Origin: Bradyrhizobium sp. LMTR 3
GTDB taxonomy: Bacteria > Pseudomonadota > Alphaproteobacteria > Rhizobiales > Xanthobacteraceae
NCBI RefSeq assembly: GCF_001693485.1
Contig: NZ_MAXC01000023.1
Span: forward strand, 310,001 to 374,000
Direction of reading: 5' to 3'
Length of the DNA: 64,000 nt
In this document: piece by piece, positions 52,285-61,855 of the stretch
Position numbering within the stretch: position 1 is the stretch's first letter
Layout of the letters: each line of letters begins with the position of its first letter
Notes under the pieces: generated by a model
Told to the model about the DNA's origin: nothing
The model's database searches: none
The model's input: the letters and a program-made list of their open reading frames with translations, nothing else
Program-made: the position numbers and the translations under genes

Positions 52285-52313
52285 CATTTAGCCGATCGGC
52301 CGGGCAGGGGCAA
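52285..52313 (-). promoter_or_regulatory. Probable promoter of tRNA-Arg
   Basis: On the minus strand TTGCCC (52313-52308), 17-bp spacer, TAAATG (52290-52285), 10 bp upstream of the mature tRNA 5' end. Spacing is ideal; the boxes are moderate matches. Confidence 0.5.
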
Positions 52314-52445
52314 CGGCCCTTCCGGGGCTGGTGAGACGAAGGTGGCACGACGCTGGCCACATTCCCTAACAAAATTCCGCTCCGTTCCCGTTAATTGGTG
52401 GTAATCTTGCCGCGTTGAACTTTTCGCCATGGATGGGGACGTCCG

Positions 52446-52922
52446 ATGTATAAGAAGGTTCTTCTCGCCTATGACGGTTCGGTCGAGGGGCGGCGCGCGT
52501 TGCGGGAGGGCGCAAAGCTCGCACAACTCTGCCGTTCCGAGGTCTTTTTGCTCGCCGTCGTCGAGGTCTCCTCGATCATGACGCCCGAGGCCGGGCTTAC
52601 GATCCCGATCGAGCTGCAGACCGAGGATTACAAGGCCATCCTGAACGAAGGCACCGAGCGGCTGAAGGCGCTGGGATTTTCGCCGACCGCGCGGCTCGAG
52701 GTCGGCGATGCCGGGCAGAAAATTGCCGAGGTCGCCGAAGAAATCGGCGCGCATCTCGTCGTCGTCGGGCACCACCCGCAGGGAGCGCTGGCGCGCTGGT
52801 TCGGCTCGATCGGCAGCTATCTCGTCAAGCGCCTGCGCTGCAGCGTGCTGGTGGCCCAGACCGACATCAGCGACGCCGAATTCGAGCGGTTGAAACCGGC
52901 GGAAACGGTGGCCTCGGGATAG
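52446..52922 (+). CDS. Universal stress protein (UspA family)
   Basis: 158 aa. It starts MYKKVLLAYDGSVEGRRALR with the ATP-site Asp, and ends with the nucleotide-binding loop VVGHHPQGALARWFGSIGSY followed by RLRCSVLVAQT, close to the G-2x-G-9x-G(S/T) pattern. Cytoplasmic, ATP-binding type of Usp. Convergent with yccF, with repeat A copy 4 in the gap. Confidence 0.92.
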   Translation: MYKKVLLAYDGSVEGRRALREGAKLAQLCRSEVFLLAVVEVSSIMTPEAGLTIPIELQTEDYKAILNEGTERLKALGFSPTARLEVGDAGQKIAEVAEEIGAHLVVVGHHPQGALARWFGSIGSYLVKRLRCSVLVAQTDISDAEFERLKPAETVASG

Positions 52923-52945
52923 CCGTAAGGCTGCGCCGAACCTCT

Positions 52946-53049
52946 AAAGCGTTTTCGAGCGAAGTGGGCACCGGTTCGCGTTAAGGAAGCGCGTCCAAAT
53001 ACGAGTCTAGAGCCGGGTTCTGATGCAATCAGAACCGAAAAGGCTCTAG
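52946..53049 (-). repeat. Interspersed repeat family A, copy 4
   Basis: Same orientation as copy 1: GCGTTTTCGAGCGAAGTGGG, ACCGGTTCGCGT, then TCTAGAGCC..GGTTCTGAT..ATCAGAACC..GGCTCTAG. Lies between the convergent uspA-like and yccF-like genes and provides the TAG of the latter (53046-53048). Confidence 0.87.
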
Positions 53050-53453
53050 TTCGCGGGAACGATGATCTTGCCGATCGGCCACAGCGCGATCCCGGCAAGT
53101 TTCAAGTGTGCCCAGGCAAAGGGAATGCCGATGATGGTTACGGCCAGCAGCACGGCCGTGACGACATGGCCGAGCGCCAGCCACCATCCTGCCAGCACCA
53201 GCCAGATGATGTTGCCGATCACCCCGAGCGGTCCGGTACCGATATCTTCCTGGCCCGTATAGGCGTCGCGCGAGACCGCCGTGAAGCCGAACGGGAACAA
53301 GGTGTACGCCGCGATGTTGAACGCGGCCCGCGCCCAGGGAATGCCGATGATCGTGATCGCCATGACGACGGACGCGACCAGCCAGCCGAACGCCATCCAC
53401 GCGCCGCCGAGAACGACCCAGATCACATTGAGGAGCAGTGAGACCGGTGACAT
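53046..53453 (-). CDS. YccF domain inner-membrane protein
   Basis: 135 aa from the ATG at 53453. YccF domains occur twice: LLLNVIWVVLGGAWMAFGWL with ITIIGIPWARAAFNIA, and NIIWLVLAGWWLALGH with VTIIGIPFAWAHLKLA. Four membrane helices; function unknown. The stop codon lies inside repeat A copy 4. The frame extends upstream of the ATG for 65 codons but without family similarity. Confidence 0.9.
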   Translation of the reverse strand: MSPVSLLLNVIWVVLGGAWMAFGWLVASVVMAITIIGIPWARAAFNIAAYTLFPFGFTAVSRDAYTGQEDIGTGPLGVIGNIIWLVLAGWWLALGHVVTAVLLAVTIIGIPFAWAHLKLAGIALWPIGKIIVPAN

Positions 53454-53598
53454 GGACGCTATTCCTATGTTGACGCAATGCTGGCGAACCCGCGCTGCCG
53501 GCGAACCCCGATTGCCCCAGGCCCAGCAGACGCTAGACTGATTCCCACGACGATCAAGCAACAAGCGCGCCAAGGAACACGTCAAGGGAGAAACGTTC

Positions 53599-54678
53599 AT
53601 GCGTCCGCTCGAATTCGGCTGGTATCTGCCCACGCATGGCGACACCACGGCCTATGGCCTGATGGACGCGCAGATTCCGGGGTCTCCTGAACTGTGCGAC
53701 CGCGTGGTGCAGGCGGCGGAGAAGGCCGGCTTCGAATATCTCCTGATCCCGGTCGGTTCCGTGTGCTGGGAAGCCTGGATCACGGGTGCGTTCATGGCGG
53801 CGCGTTCGTCGTCGATCAAGCCGCTGATCGCGGCGCGGCCTGGGTACATCAATCCGGTGCTGCTGGCGAAAATGATCTCGACCTTCGACCAAATGTCGGG
53901 CGGGCGGATCTGCATCAATCTGATCGCCGGCCAGAACGAAAGCGAGGTCGAGGGCGAGGGCGTCCGTTATCCGAAGGAAGCACGCTACGAATTGATGGAA
54001 GAGGAAGTCTCGATCCTGAAGGCGCTGTGGACGACGCGGGGGCCGGTGAATTTCGAAGGCAAGTTTCACAAGCTATCGGCTGCGCATATCCGCCCGCGCC
54101 CGCACCAGCAGCCGTTTCCAAAGTTCTATCTCGGCGGCGGCTCGCGCCAAGCCTGGGAACTGTCGGCCAAACATTCGGACGTGCATCTGTTCTGGGGCGA
54201 TTTGCCGGAAAAGATTGCCTCGAACATCGCCGAGATCAGGGAGATGGCGCACGCGCATGGCCGTGAGAACGACATCGGCTTCGGCATGCGCCTTCAGGTG
54301 ATCTGCCGCGAGAACGAGGCGGACGCCTGGGAGGCCGCCGATCAATTGGTGCGGCATGCGACCGAGCGGCAGAAGCAGGAAATGAAAACGCTTTACAACA
54401 AATCGGAAGCGAACCAGCGGGTGCAGCAGCTCGCCCGCGAGCATGGCGATCTCCTGCTGCCGCATCTGTGGACCGGCATCACAAAAGTCCGCCCCGGCGC
54501 CGGCATTGCCGTCGTCGGCAATCCCGTCCAGTGCGCCGACACGCTGCAGCAATTCATCGACGCCGGCTGCCACTCGTTCTGCCTGTCCGGCTATCTGCAT
54601 GACGAGGAGGCCGAGCGTTTTGGCCGGCTGATCCGGCCCATTCTCGCCGAGAACAATCGCGGCCGGTGGGCGGCATAG
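53599..54678 (+). CDS. LLM-class flavin-dependent monooxygenase (SsuD/SfnG-like)
   Basis: 359 aa, luciferase-like TIM barrel using FMNH2. LEFGWYLPTHGDTTAYGLMD at the N-terminus, MISTFDQMSGGRICINLIAG (FMN-binding core), RYELMEEEVSILKALWTTRG and PFPKFYLGGGSRQAWELSAK are as in alkanesulfonate and dimethylsulfone monooxygenases. No ssuE reductase or sulfonate transporter genes adjoin. The ATG at 53599 follows AGGGAGAA. The substrate may be an organosulfur compound. Confidence 0.9.
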   Translation: MRPLEFGWYLPTHGDTTAYGLMDAQIPGSPELCDRVVQAAEKAGFEYLLIPVGSVCWEAWITGAFMAARSSSIKPLIAARPGYINPVLLAKMISTFDQMSGGRICINLIAGQNESEVEGEGVRYPKEARYELMEEEVSILKALWTTRGPVNFEGKFHKLSAAHIRPRPHQQPFPKFYLGGGSRQAWELSAKHSDVHLFWGDLPEKIASNIAEIREMAHAHGRENDIGFGMRLQVICRENEADAWEAADQLVRHATERQKQEMKTLYNKSEANQRVQQLAREHGDLLLPHLWTGITKVRPGAGIAVVGNPVQCADTLQQFIDAGCHSFCLSGYLHDEEAERFGRLIRPILAENNRGRWAA

Positions 54679-54836
54679 AGCGGGCGGCGGATACGGCCGG
54701 CATGCTGCAGTGCAGCCGAATGCCAGATGACGCCGGGCGCATTGCTGCGCTGCGCCGAGGCACACTCTTTATATCACTCGCGGTGGTGTGTGGGCGGCGC
54801 TAAAGTCAGCCCGCGAATTCAACTGGGTACCGCCAA

Positions 54837-56771
54837 ATGAGTGGATCGAGCTCGGTACTTGCGTGGAGCTCCGCGTTGGAGGAATTCGCGCTGTTTCGAA
54901 CGCTCAGTTCCGAACAGCGGCTAAAAGCCCTCAATGCCATGGTCCGCCAGGATCTGGTGCGCGGGCAACTGCTGGTCGCGCAAGGCGGGCCGTCGGACTC
55001 CCTCTTCCTGGTGCTGCACGGCGCGCTGGCGGTGCGCAAGACCGGTTATCTCGAACCGATCGCCGAGCTTCGCGCCGGCGAACTGGTCGGCGAAATCGGC
55101 TTCTTCGCCAATGTCCCACGGACTGCCGATGTGATCGCCATCCGCGACACCAGCGTGCTGGCATTGACGCGTCCGGCCTATCAGAAGCTCGTCGAGGAGG
55201 CCCCCGCCATCGTCGAGGCGCTGCTCGCGGCGCTGGCGCGGCGGTTCGCCAAGGAGACCGCGCGCATCACGCCGTTCCGCACCTCGCCGAAGGCGCGGAC
55301 GGTGGCGCTGATCGACGGCGGATTAGAGCCGCTGCCGGAAACTTTCGATCGCCGGATGCGCGACGGCTTGACCGTAAACCAAGCCGAGATCGTCGACGCC
55401 GCGCGTTTGCATGCGATGTTTCCCGGGCGCGGGCTCGATGCGCATGACGTCACCGAATGGCTCAACAGGCTCGAACACACCGCGCCGCTGGTGGTCTATC
55501 TCGGCGGCCGCGAGGCGTCGCCCTGGGCGCGCAAGGCCATCCGTCAGGCCGACATGGTCGTGTTCGCCTGTCGCGGGGATGCGCCTGCGGCCCCATTCAC
55601 GGAAATCGAGGCATTCGCCTGCGAGGTTCATTCGATCTCGGCCCGGCGTCTCGTTCGCGTCCATGACCGGCGAAGCGGCGAGGTCTCAGGCACCGCGGCC
55701 TGGCTCGCCCGGCTGCCGGCCTTCATGCATCACCATGTCGCGCTCGAAGATCAGGTCGATATCGACAGCCTGATTCGTTTTCTGTGCGGCCGCGCCATTG
55801 GCTTCGTCGCCGCCGGCGGCGGCAGTTTTGGAACTGCGCATGTCGGAATCTACAAGGCCTTTCGCGAGCGCGGCGCGATGTTCGATATCTTCGTCGGCAC
55901 CAGCGTCGGCTCGGCCATGGTGGCCGGCTTTGCCAAAAATCTCGAAGCCGAGCATCTCGAGCGCGGCACGCATGAAATCTTCGTCAGGAGCCGAAGCTTT
56001 CGGCGGCCGACTTGGCCGCGCTATTCGCTGTTGGATCACAAGGCGTTCGATCGGGCGCTTGCCAGTCAATACGGCGCTGACTGCCGGATCGAGGATTGCT
56101 GGCGGCCGTTCGCGGCCGTCGCCACCAATCTTTCGACGCACAATCTCGAACTGATCCGCACGGGGCCGCTTTGGCAGGCGGTCCGCGCATCGAGCGCGAT
56201 ACCCGGGCTGTTGCCGCCGTTCTACACGGCTGAGGGCGCGATGCTGGTCGATGGATGTCTGATCGACAATGTGCCGCTGGCGTCGATGCACCAGCTCAAG
56301 AGCGGCCCCAATCTCGTCGTGCATTTCGGCGAGCCGGCAGCGGAGATGTTCGACGTCGATTATGCCTCGCTGCCGGGACGGCTGGAATTGATCGCCGCGA
56401 TGCTGACGCCGTTCCGTAAAAAACTGCTTCCGGCGGCCCCCAGCGCGGTGAACGTCTTGTGGCGAAGCCTGGTGGCGCATCAGCGCTACGATACGTTGCC
56501 GGTCGGGCCGTTCGATACGGTGATGCGTCCGCCGCTTCCGCTCGAGATCGATGTAACGGATTTCGACCGCCACACGGAAATCTTCGAGGCTTCCTACCTC
56601 TGGGCCAAGGAAGCCATCGCGGCGCTGGAGGCGGGAGGCAGTTCGGCGATCGCAGCCATTCTCGATACCGGCGCGCTGGAACGGCGTCAGGCGACGGCCG
56701 TCGCGGCCTCCAATCCCCCGCCCAGCAGTCGTCTCGCCTCTGCCGCCGGCTTCGGCGCGCTGAACAGGTAG
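54837..56771 (+). CDS. Cyclic-nucleotide-binding patatin-like phospholipase (NTE/RssA-like)
   Basis: 644 aa. An N-terminal cNMP-binding domain (LLVAQGGPSDSLFLVLHGAL, ELVGEIGFFANVPRTADVIA) is followed by a linker domain and a patatin domain from about residue 320. Nucleophile elbow VGTSVGSAMVAGF (Gly-x-Ser-x-Gly) and catalytic Asp in MLVDGCLIDNVPL are present. The oxyanion motif, usually GGGxRG, is GGGSFGTAHVG, with Phe for Arg. A neuropathy-target-esterase-like lysophospholipase gated by cAMP or cGMP is the best guess. Its 3' end overlaps the convergent GGDEF-EAL gene by 85 bp. Confidence 0.92.
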   Translation: MSGSSSVLAWSSALEEFALFRTLSSEQRLKALNAMVRQDLVRGQLLVAQGGPSDSLFLVLHGALAVRKTGYLEPIAELRAGELVGEIGFFANVPRTADVIAIRDTSVLALTRPAYQKLVEEAPAIVEALLAALARRFAKETARITPFRTSPKARTVALIDGGLEPLPETFDRRMRDGLTVNQAEIVDAARLHAMFPGRGLDAHDVTEWLNRLEHTAPLVVYLGGREASPWARKAIRQADMVVFACRGDAPAAPFTEIEAFACEVHSISARRLVRVHDRRSGEVSGTAAWLARLPAFMHHHVALEDQVDIDSLIRFLCGRAIGFVAAGGGSFGTAHVGIYKAFRERGAMFDIFVGTSVGSAMVAGFAKNLEAEHLERGTHEIFVRSRSFRRPTWPRYSLLDHKAFDRALASQYGADCRIEDCWRPFAAVATNLSTHNLELIRTGPLWQAVRASSAIPGLLPPFYTAEGAMLVDGCLIDNVPLASMHQLKSGPNLVVHFGEPAAEMFDVDYASLPGRLELIAAMLTPFRKKLLPAAPSAVNVLWRSLVAHQRYDTLPVGPFDTVMRPPLPLEIDVTDFDRHTEIFEASYLWAKEAIAALEAGGSSAIAAILDTGALERRQATAVAASNPPPSSRLASAAGFGALNR

Positions 56772-59700
56772 CCCTGTATCTGGGTGCAGCCGAGTTGGCG
56801 CAGCATCTCGCGCTGCTGCTCGGTCTCGACGCCTTCCGCCGTCGTGGTCATGTTGCGGGCGGCTGCGATGTTCACCACCGCCTGCACGATCGCCGCCGAG
56901 CCGTCGACCTCGATGTCGCTGACGAAGCAGCGGTCGATCTTGATCTTGTCGAATGGGAATCGCTTCAGATAGCTCAGCGAGGAGAAGCCGGTGCCGAAAT
57001 CGTCGAGCGCGATGCGCACGCCGATGGCGCGAAGCTGATGCAGGATGGCGAGGGCCGTTTCGTCGTCATGGATCAGCACCGCCTCGGTGATTTCGATCTC
57101 GAGCCGGTCGGGCGGCAGGCCGGAGGCGGCCAGCGCGCCGGTGATCCGCAGCGCCAGCGTCGGCGACTTCAACTGGATCGGAGAAACGTTGACGGCGAGC
57201 CGGACCCGGGATGGCCAGCCGGCCGCCTCGGTGCAGGCGGTCTGCATGACCCAATCGCCGAGTTCGTTAATCAGGCCGGTGTCTTCGGCAATCGGGATGA
57301 ATTCGGCCGGAGAGACCATGCCGCGTTCGGGATGCCGCCAGCGCAACAGCGCCTCACAGCCCGTCACCTCGCCGCTCGCGAGATCGAGCAGCGGCTGGTA
57401 GTGAATTTCGAAGCCGCCGTCGGCCAATGCCTGTCGCAGATCCTGTTCCATGGTGAGCCGCGCCTGGGCGCGCGCATCCATCGCTGGCTCGAAGAAGCGA
57501 TGGGTACGGCGTCCCTCGGCCTTGGCGGCGTACATGGCAAGGTCGGCGTGCTTGATCAACTGGTCGAGTTCGATGCCGTCCTCCGGCGCGAGCGCGATGC
57601 CGATGCTCGCATCAGTCGAGAGATGATGGCCGAGGCACCGATAGGGCTGCCGTATCGCCTCGTAAACACGGGCCACGAATTCCTCGACCTCCGCGCGGCC
57701 GCCGATCGCGGTCTGGATCACAGCGAATTCGTCGCCGCCGAGACGGGCGATCAGATCGCCCGGCTTGATGCAGTCCTTGAGGCAGGCTGCGACCGCCTTC
57801 AGAAGTTCGTCACCGACATGGTGTCCGAGCGAGTCGTTGATGCCCTTGAATTCGTCGATGTCGATATAGAGCAGTGCGAATCGGTCGCCGCCTGCGGCCT
57901 TGCGAAGCTCGCGTCCGATCTGCTCGCGGAACAGCACCCGGTTCGGAAGGTCGGTCAGCGCGTCGTAATGCGCCAGATGCGCGATCTTGTCGTTGGCAAG
58001 CCGGCGCTCGGTAACGTCGTCGACGACGTTGATGATGTAATGCGCCTGCCCCGCCGAGTTGCGGATTCCGAGCCGTTTGGAAGTGACGTAGCGCGGGCCC
58101 ATTCCCTGGGTTTCCCAGACGTGCTCGTCCTTGAACAGGCCGTCGGTGGATTGCAGCGTTTTCTCTTCGTCGGCTGCAATGATCTCGGCGGCGGCTTGCG
58201 GAAAGATGTCGGAGGCCGTCCTGCCGATGATCAGGTCGCGCGAAATGCCGAACTGGGCTTCCGCCACGCGGTTGACCAGCAGATAGCGCCGATCGTGCAC
58301 GTCCTTCACGGTGATCTGGGAGGGGATGTGATCGATGATCTGGCTCAGGAAGGCGTAGTTGCGGTCGCGCTCCTGCTCGAGGTTGCGCCGCTCGGTGATG
58401 TCTTCCATGGTGGCGACCCACCCGCCATCCGCCAGCGGCTTTCTAACCGTCAAGAATGCGCGCCCGTCGGCGCATTGGATGACGCTGTGACCCGCCTGGC
58501 CGCGCGCGATGTTCTGCACGACCGAATCGCAGAACTCATCGATGTCGCCATCGAACGAGCCGCGATCCTTGCGATGCTGCATCAGGTCGCGAAGATGACA
58601 GCCGGGCTTGACCACGTCCGCCGACAGATTGTGCATGTCGATGTAGCGCTGGTTGAAGGTGACGAGGCGAGCCGAGGCGTCGAACGTCGCCAGGCCCTGA
58701 ATCATGTTGTTCAGAGCGGTATCGAGCCGGCCCCGTTCCGTTTCCAGCCGCTGCTGCGCTTCGCGGCTCTGCCGGGTGATCTGCCGGATGATCAGGAACA
58801 GGATCAGGGCGATCACCACCGCGGACAGCGTTGCTGCGATGAGCAGGAATCTGGTTTGCTCCTGCCAGTCGGCGAGTGCTGCGGCAACCGTATTGGTCGC
58901 GACCACCACGCCCGAGTAATGCGCGAGCGGAGCCGCAGATCCCAGCCTGGCAGTCTGGTCGATCGGACTTTGCACGCGCAGCGTCTGCGCGCTGCCGCTT
59001 TCCCGCACGCGCTGCAGCAGCGGCGCGTTCGAGAAATTCTGACCGATCAGTGCGTCTACGCGCGGATAGCGCGCCAGCAAGGTGCCGTCGGCATGAAACA
59101 TCGAAATGGCGGCGCCGGTTCCGAGAGCGACGGAAGCGAAGAATTTTTCGTAATTGGCGGGGTTGATGCGCCGCGTCATCACGCCGAGGAAGATGCCGTC
59201 TTCGCCCTTCAATCGATGGGCAATGACGGAATTCAGGTTGCCCGTCAGATAGCTGCGAACCGACTCGGCCAGAATCGAGGGTGATCGCGAATCGAACTTG
59301 AAGCTCTTGAAATAGGCCCGCTCGGAAATATTGAGCTTGGGCGCCGGCAGCGGCCGCGACCAGTTGATCATGTCTCCATTGGAATCGAAGATCGAGATGT
59401 CGCCGAGATAGGACAGGACGCCCGCCTTCGATCTCAGGGTCTCGTACGCTTCTGCGCTGGCGACGCGTTGCCGAAATTCCTTCTCCGAGCCGATGCCGGA
59501 AATCTGCAGCCGGGAGATCACGTCGTCGGCGAGCGTATCGGAGTCCTCGAACTGCTGGTCGAAATGGCGGGTGAGCAGAAGAACGGTGTTCTCCAGCTCG
59601 CGCTCGCTGTTGACGAGCGCGCGCTCACGGAACTCGCCGGCCATCATGATGGTACCGACGAAAATCGCCGCGACCAGCAAGCCGCCGCAAAGGGTAAGCC

Positions 59701-59794
59701 ACAACACCGGGCCCCGGATCGTTGCGGCAAGGTGCCGTCCGGCGGCCGCGATCCGGGCCTTCATGCCTCGCAGGTGGTGAAACAGGTCGCGCAT
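56687..59794 (-). CDS. Membrane GGDEF-EAL protein with Cache and PAS domains
   Basis: 1035 aa from the ATG at 59794, which has GGGAG just upstream; an ATG 15 codons earlier lacks this. Helix 1 (LWLTLCGGLLVAAIFVG), a periplasmic Cache-type sensor, helix 2 (FLLIAATLSAVVIALILFLI), two PAS domains, then GGDEF (ARLGGDEFAVIQ, intact) and EAL (GCEALLRWRHPERG, IALDDFGTGFSSL, intact). It may therefore make or degrade c-di-GMP, depending on signal. Its last 85 bp overlap the patatin gene on the opposite strand. Confidence 0.94.
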   Translation of the reverse strand: MRDLFHHLRGMKARIAAAGRHLAATIRGPVLWLTLCGGLLVAAIFVGTIMMAGEFRERALVNSERELENTVLLLTRHFDQQFEDSDTLADDVISRLQISGIGSEKEFRQRVASAEAYETLRSKAGVLSYLGDISIFDSNGDMINWSRPLPAPKLNISERAYFKSFKFDSRSPSILAESVRSYLTGNLNSVIAHRLKGEDGIFLGVMTRRINPANYEKFFASVALGTGAAISMFHADGTLLARYPRVDALIGQNFSNAPLLQRVRESGSAQTLRVQSPIDQTARLGSAAPLAHYSGVVVATNTVAAALADWQEQTRFLLIAATLSAVVIALILFLIIRQITRQSREAQQRLETERGRLDTALNNMIQGLATFDASARLVTFNQRYIDMHNLSADVVKPGCHLRDLMQHRKDRGSFDGDIDEFCDSVVQNIARGQAGHSVIQCADGRAFLTVRKPLADGGWVATMEDITERRNLEQERDRNYAFLSQIIDHIPSQITVKDVHDRRYLLVNRVAEAQFGISRDLIIGRTASDIFPQAAAEIIAADEEKTLQSTDGLFKDEHVWETQGMGPRYVTSKRLGIRNSAGQAHYIINVVDDVTERRLANDKIAHLAHYDALTDLPNRVLFREQIGRELRKAAGGDRFALLYIDIDEFKGINDSLGHHVGDELLKAVAACLKDCIKPGDLIARLGGDEFAVIQTAIGGRAEVEEFVARVYEAIRQPYRCLGHHLSTDASIGIALAPEDGIELDQLIKHADLAMYAAKAEGRRTHRFFEPAMDARAQARLTMEQDLRQALADGGFEIHYQPLLDLASGEVTGCEALLRWRHPERGMVSPAEFIPIAEDTGLINELGDWVMQTACTEAAGWPSRVRLAVNVSPIQLKSPTLALRITGALAASGLPPDRLEIEITEAVLIHDDETALAILHQLRAIGVRIALDDFGTGFSSLSYLKRFPFDKIKIDRCFVSDIEVDGSAAIVQAVVNIAAARNMTTTAEGVETEQQREMLRQLGCTQIQGYLFSAPKPAAEARRLLGGGLEAATAVA

Positions 59795-59902
59795 TCTCCC
59801 TTCTCCCCCGGGAACATGCATACGATGTGCGCGTGTCATAAGCCGTTAGGAAATCCGGTTACCTAAGCCTTAATCGAGTGTCCTTCGGGGGCACCGCGAG
59901 GT

Positions 59903-61678
59903 TTAGCGGCGATAGCCGCCGGCGCGCGAATAGGTGGGGCGGTTTTCCTGTGCCGGCCGGCTGGCCTGGCTGGCGCGCGCCTCGCTGGCGCGCGGGGTCG
60001 TCAGCTTGAGGTCTTCCAGGAAGATCGGCTTCGAGAAATAGTAACCTTGGGCGTAACGGATCTTGGTCGCTGCCTGCAGATAGGCCAGTTCCTCGAAAGT
60101 TTCGATGCCTTCGGCGATCACGGTCATGCCGAGCGCTTCGCTCAGGGATTCGATTGCCCGCAGGATGCCCTGGCTGCGCGGACGCTTATGGATATCGGTG
60201 ATGAAGGAGCGATCGATCTTGATCTCGTCGGCGGTAATGTCGGCCAACGCCGACAGCGACGAATAGCCAATGCCGAAATCGTCGATCGAGATCTTGACGC
60301 CGAGCTTGCGGAAGATCGGCAGGATCTCGTCCTGGAAATGCGTCTTGGTCACGAAGGCGTCTTCCGTCACCTCGATCATGAAGCGCTTTGGAAATCCGGT
60401 GGCTTCGATCGCCTGGGCGAACGGGCGCATGAATTCGAGATTGCCGGCCTGTTTGGCCGCGACGTTCATGCTGATCGTGGTGTCGGGGCCGAAGTTTTCG
60501 TTGATCAGGTCGATCGACTTGACGATCTCGGCCAGCACCAGGTGAGTCAGTTCGTCGATCAGGCCGAGTTCGGTGGCAAGATTGATGAAGGTGCTGGGGG
60601 CTTGAATCACCCCCTCGTCGTCGCGCAGTCGCACCAGCGCCTCGACGCCCATGAGCTCCTGGGTCCGGATATCGACCTTGGGCTGGAAAGCGCAGCAAAA
60701 GCGTTTTTCCAGGATCGCCACCCGCAGCGCCTGCTCGACCTTCATCCGCGCCAGGGCTTCGCGTTCCATGCTGGCGTCGAAGAATGCGGCGGCGCCCTTG
60801 CTGCCGTTCTTGACGCGGTACATCGCGATATCGGCGTTTTGACGCAACTCCTCATAGCTGCGCCCGTGCTCGGGGTAGAGGCTGACGCCGATCGAGGTCG
60901 AGGCGAAGATTTCAGACTGGTCGATGAAGAACGGCGCCTTCAGCCGCTGCAAAATGAAGCGGATGAATTCGGCGACCTCGTTCTCGCTCCGGACCGGATT
61001 GAGCAGCAGCACGAATTCGTCGCCGCTGATCCGCGACAGAATGTCGGAGTCGCGCAAATCAAGTCCCACCCGCTTGGCGATCTCCGCCAGCAGCGCGTCG
61101 CCGACCGAATGTCCGTAGTAATCGTTGATGTGCTTGAAATTATCGACGTCGAGAAAGGCCAACGCGAAGAGGCCCTGTCCGTTGTCGTACTTCAAGAGAC
61201 TGTTGACGCGATGTTCGATCACGCGTCGCGTCGGCAGCCCGGTCAACTCGTCGTAATAGGCGGAGCGGAACAGATGCTCCTCGAACGCCTTCTGTTCGGA
61301 AATGTCGGTCGAACTCGAGATCAGCAGATTGCGCTCGGCGATCCGGACCGGCCGGTGGGAGGTCAGGAATACCTGCTTGGCTTGGCCACCGGCAATGGAT
61401 TCTTCCAGCACCACCGGGCGGCCGGAACGCAGCAATTCGAGGCAGGTTTCGCGGCGATCGTTCAGGTGCGAGGCCTCCCGCGTGGCGGTGGCCATCTGCA
61501 GCGCGGCTGCCGCGGCGTCGTTTACCAACACGAACTCGCCGTTCTCGTCCTGAACCGTCACGCCGGTCGGAAGCAGCCTGAAGATATCCTTCAGGATATT
61601 CAGTTCGGATTCGAATGCGCTTTCGTTGACGGCCTGCGTAGCCGCCGCCTGAAAGTCGTTCTTGTAGGGACTATGCAT
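59903..61678 (-). CDS. Cytoplasmic PAS-GGDEF-EAL protein
   Basis: 591 aa, no membrane segment. A PAS domain (LNILKDIFRLLPTGVTVQDE) is followed by GGDEF with SRISGDEFVLLL (SGDEF variant, still compatible with activity) and EAL with MGVEALVRLRD and ISIDDFGIGYSSLSALAD. A basic, Ser/Ala/Arg-rich C-terminal tail ends it. It lies 108 bp upstream of the first GGDEF-EAL gene on the same strand. Confidence 0.93.
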   Translation of the reverse strand: MHSPYKNDFQAAATQAVNESAFESELNILKDIFRLLPTGVTVQDENGEFVLVNDAAAAALQMATATREASHLNDRRETCLELLRSGRPVVLEESIAGGQAKQVFLTSHRPVRIAERNLLISSSTDISEQKAFEEHLFRSAYYDELTGLPTRRVIEHRVNSLLKYDNGQGLFALAFLDVDNFKHINDYYGHSVGDALLAEIAKRVGLDLRDSDILSRISGDEFVLLLNPVRSENEVAEFIRFILQRLKAPFFIDQSEIFASTSIGVSLYPEHGRSYEELRQNADIAMYRVKNGSKGAAAFFDASMEREALARMKVEQALRVAILEKRFCCAFQPKVDIRTQELMGVEALVRLRDDEGVIQAPSTFINLATELGLIDELTHLVLAEIVKSIDLINENFGPDTTISMNVAAKQAGNLEFMRPFAQAIEATGFPKRFMIEVTEDAFVTKTHFQDEILPIFRKLGVKISIDDFGIGYSSLSALADITADEIKIDRSFITDIHKRPRSQGILRAIESLSEALGMTVIAEGIETFEELAYLQAATKIRYAQGYYFSKPIFLEDLKLTTPRASEARASQASRPAQENRPTYSRAGGYRR

Positions 61679-61855
61679 GCCGCAGAGCTTGGCAAAGTCC
61701 CTTGTAGTATTGGTTAAGCGGACTTCCGAAAGACCGCAACAACCGTAGGAGTTGGCGATTTCGAACTGCCCCAGGCTCGATCGTTATTAACAGAGTGTCA
61801 ACGCAATGCGAGAGAGTGCCGTCAAACACTTCGCGAGTGTGCCGGCGGCAATTGC

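Noticed and set aside
56459..59284. 941-codon plus-strand open frame opposite the GGDEF-EAL gene
   Set aside because: It is the antisense of a gene with intact GGDEF, EAL and PAS motifs; its translation is His/Arg/Gly-rich with no family pattern. Long antisense frames are common in GC-rich DNA.
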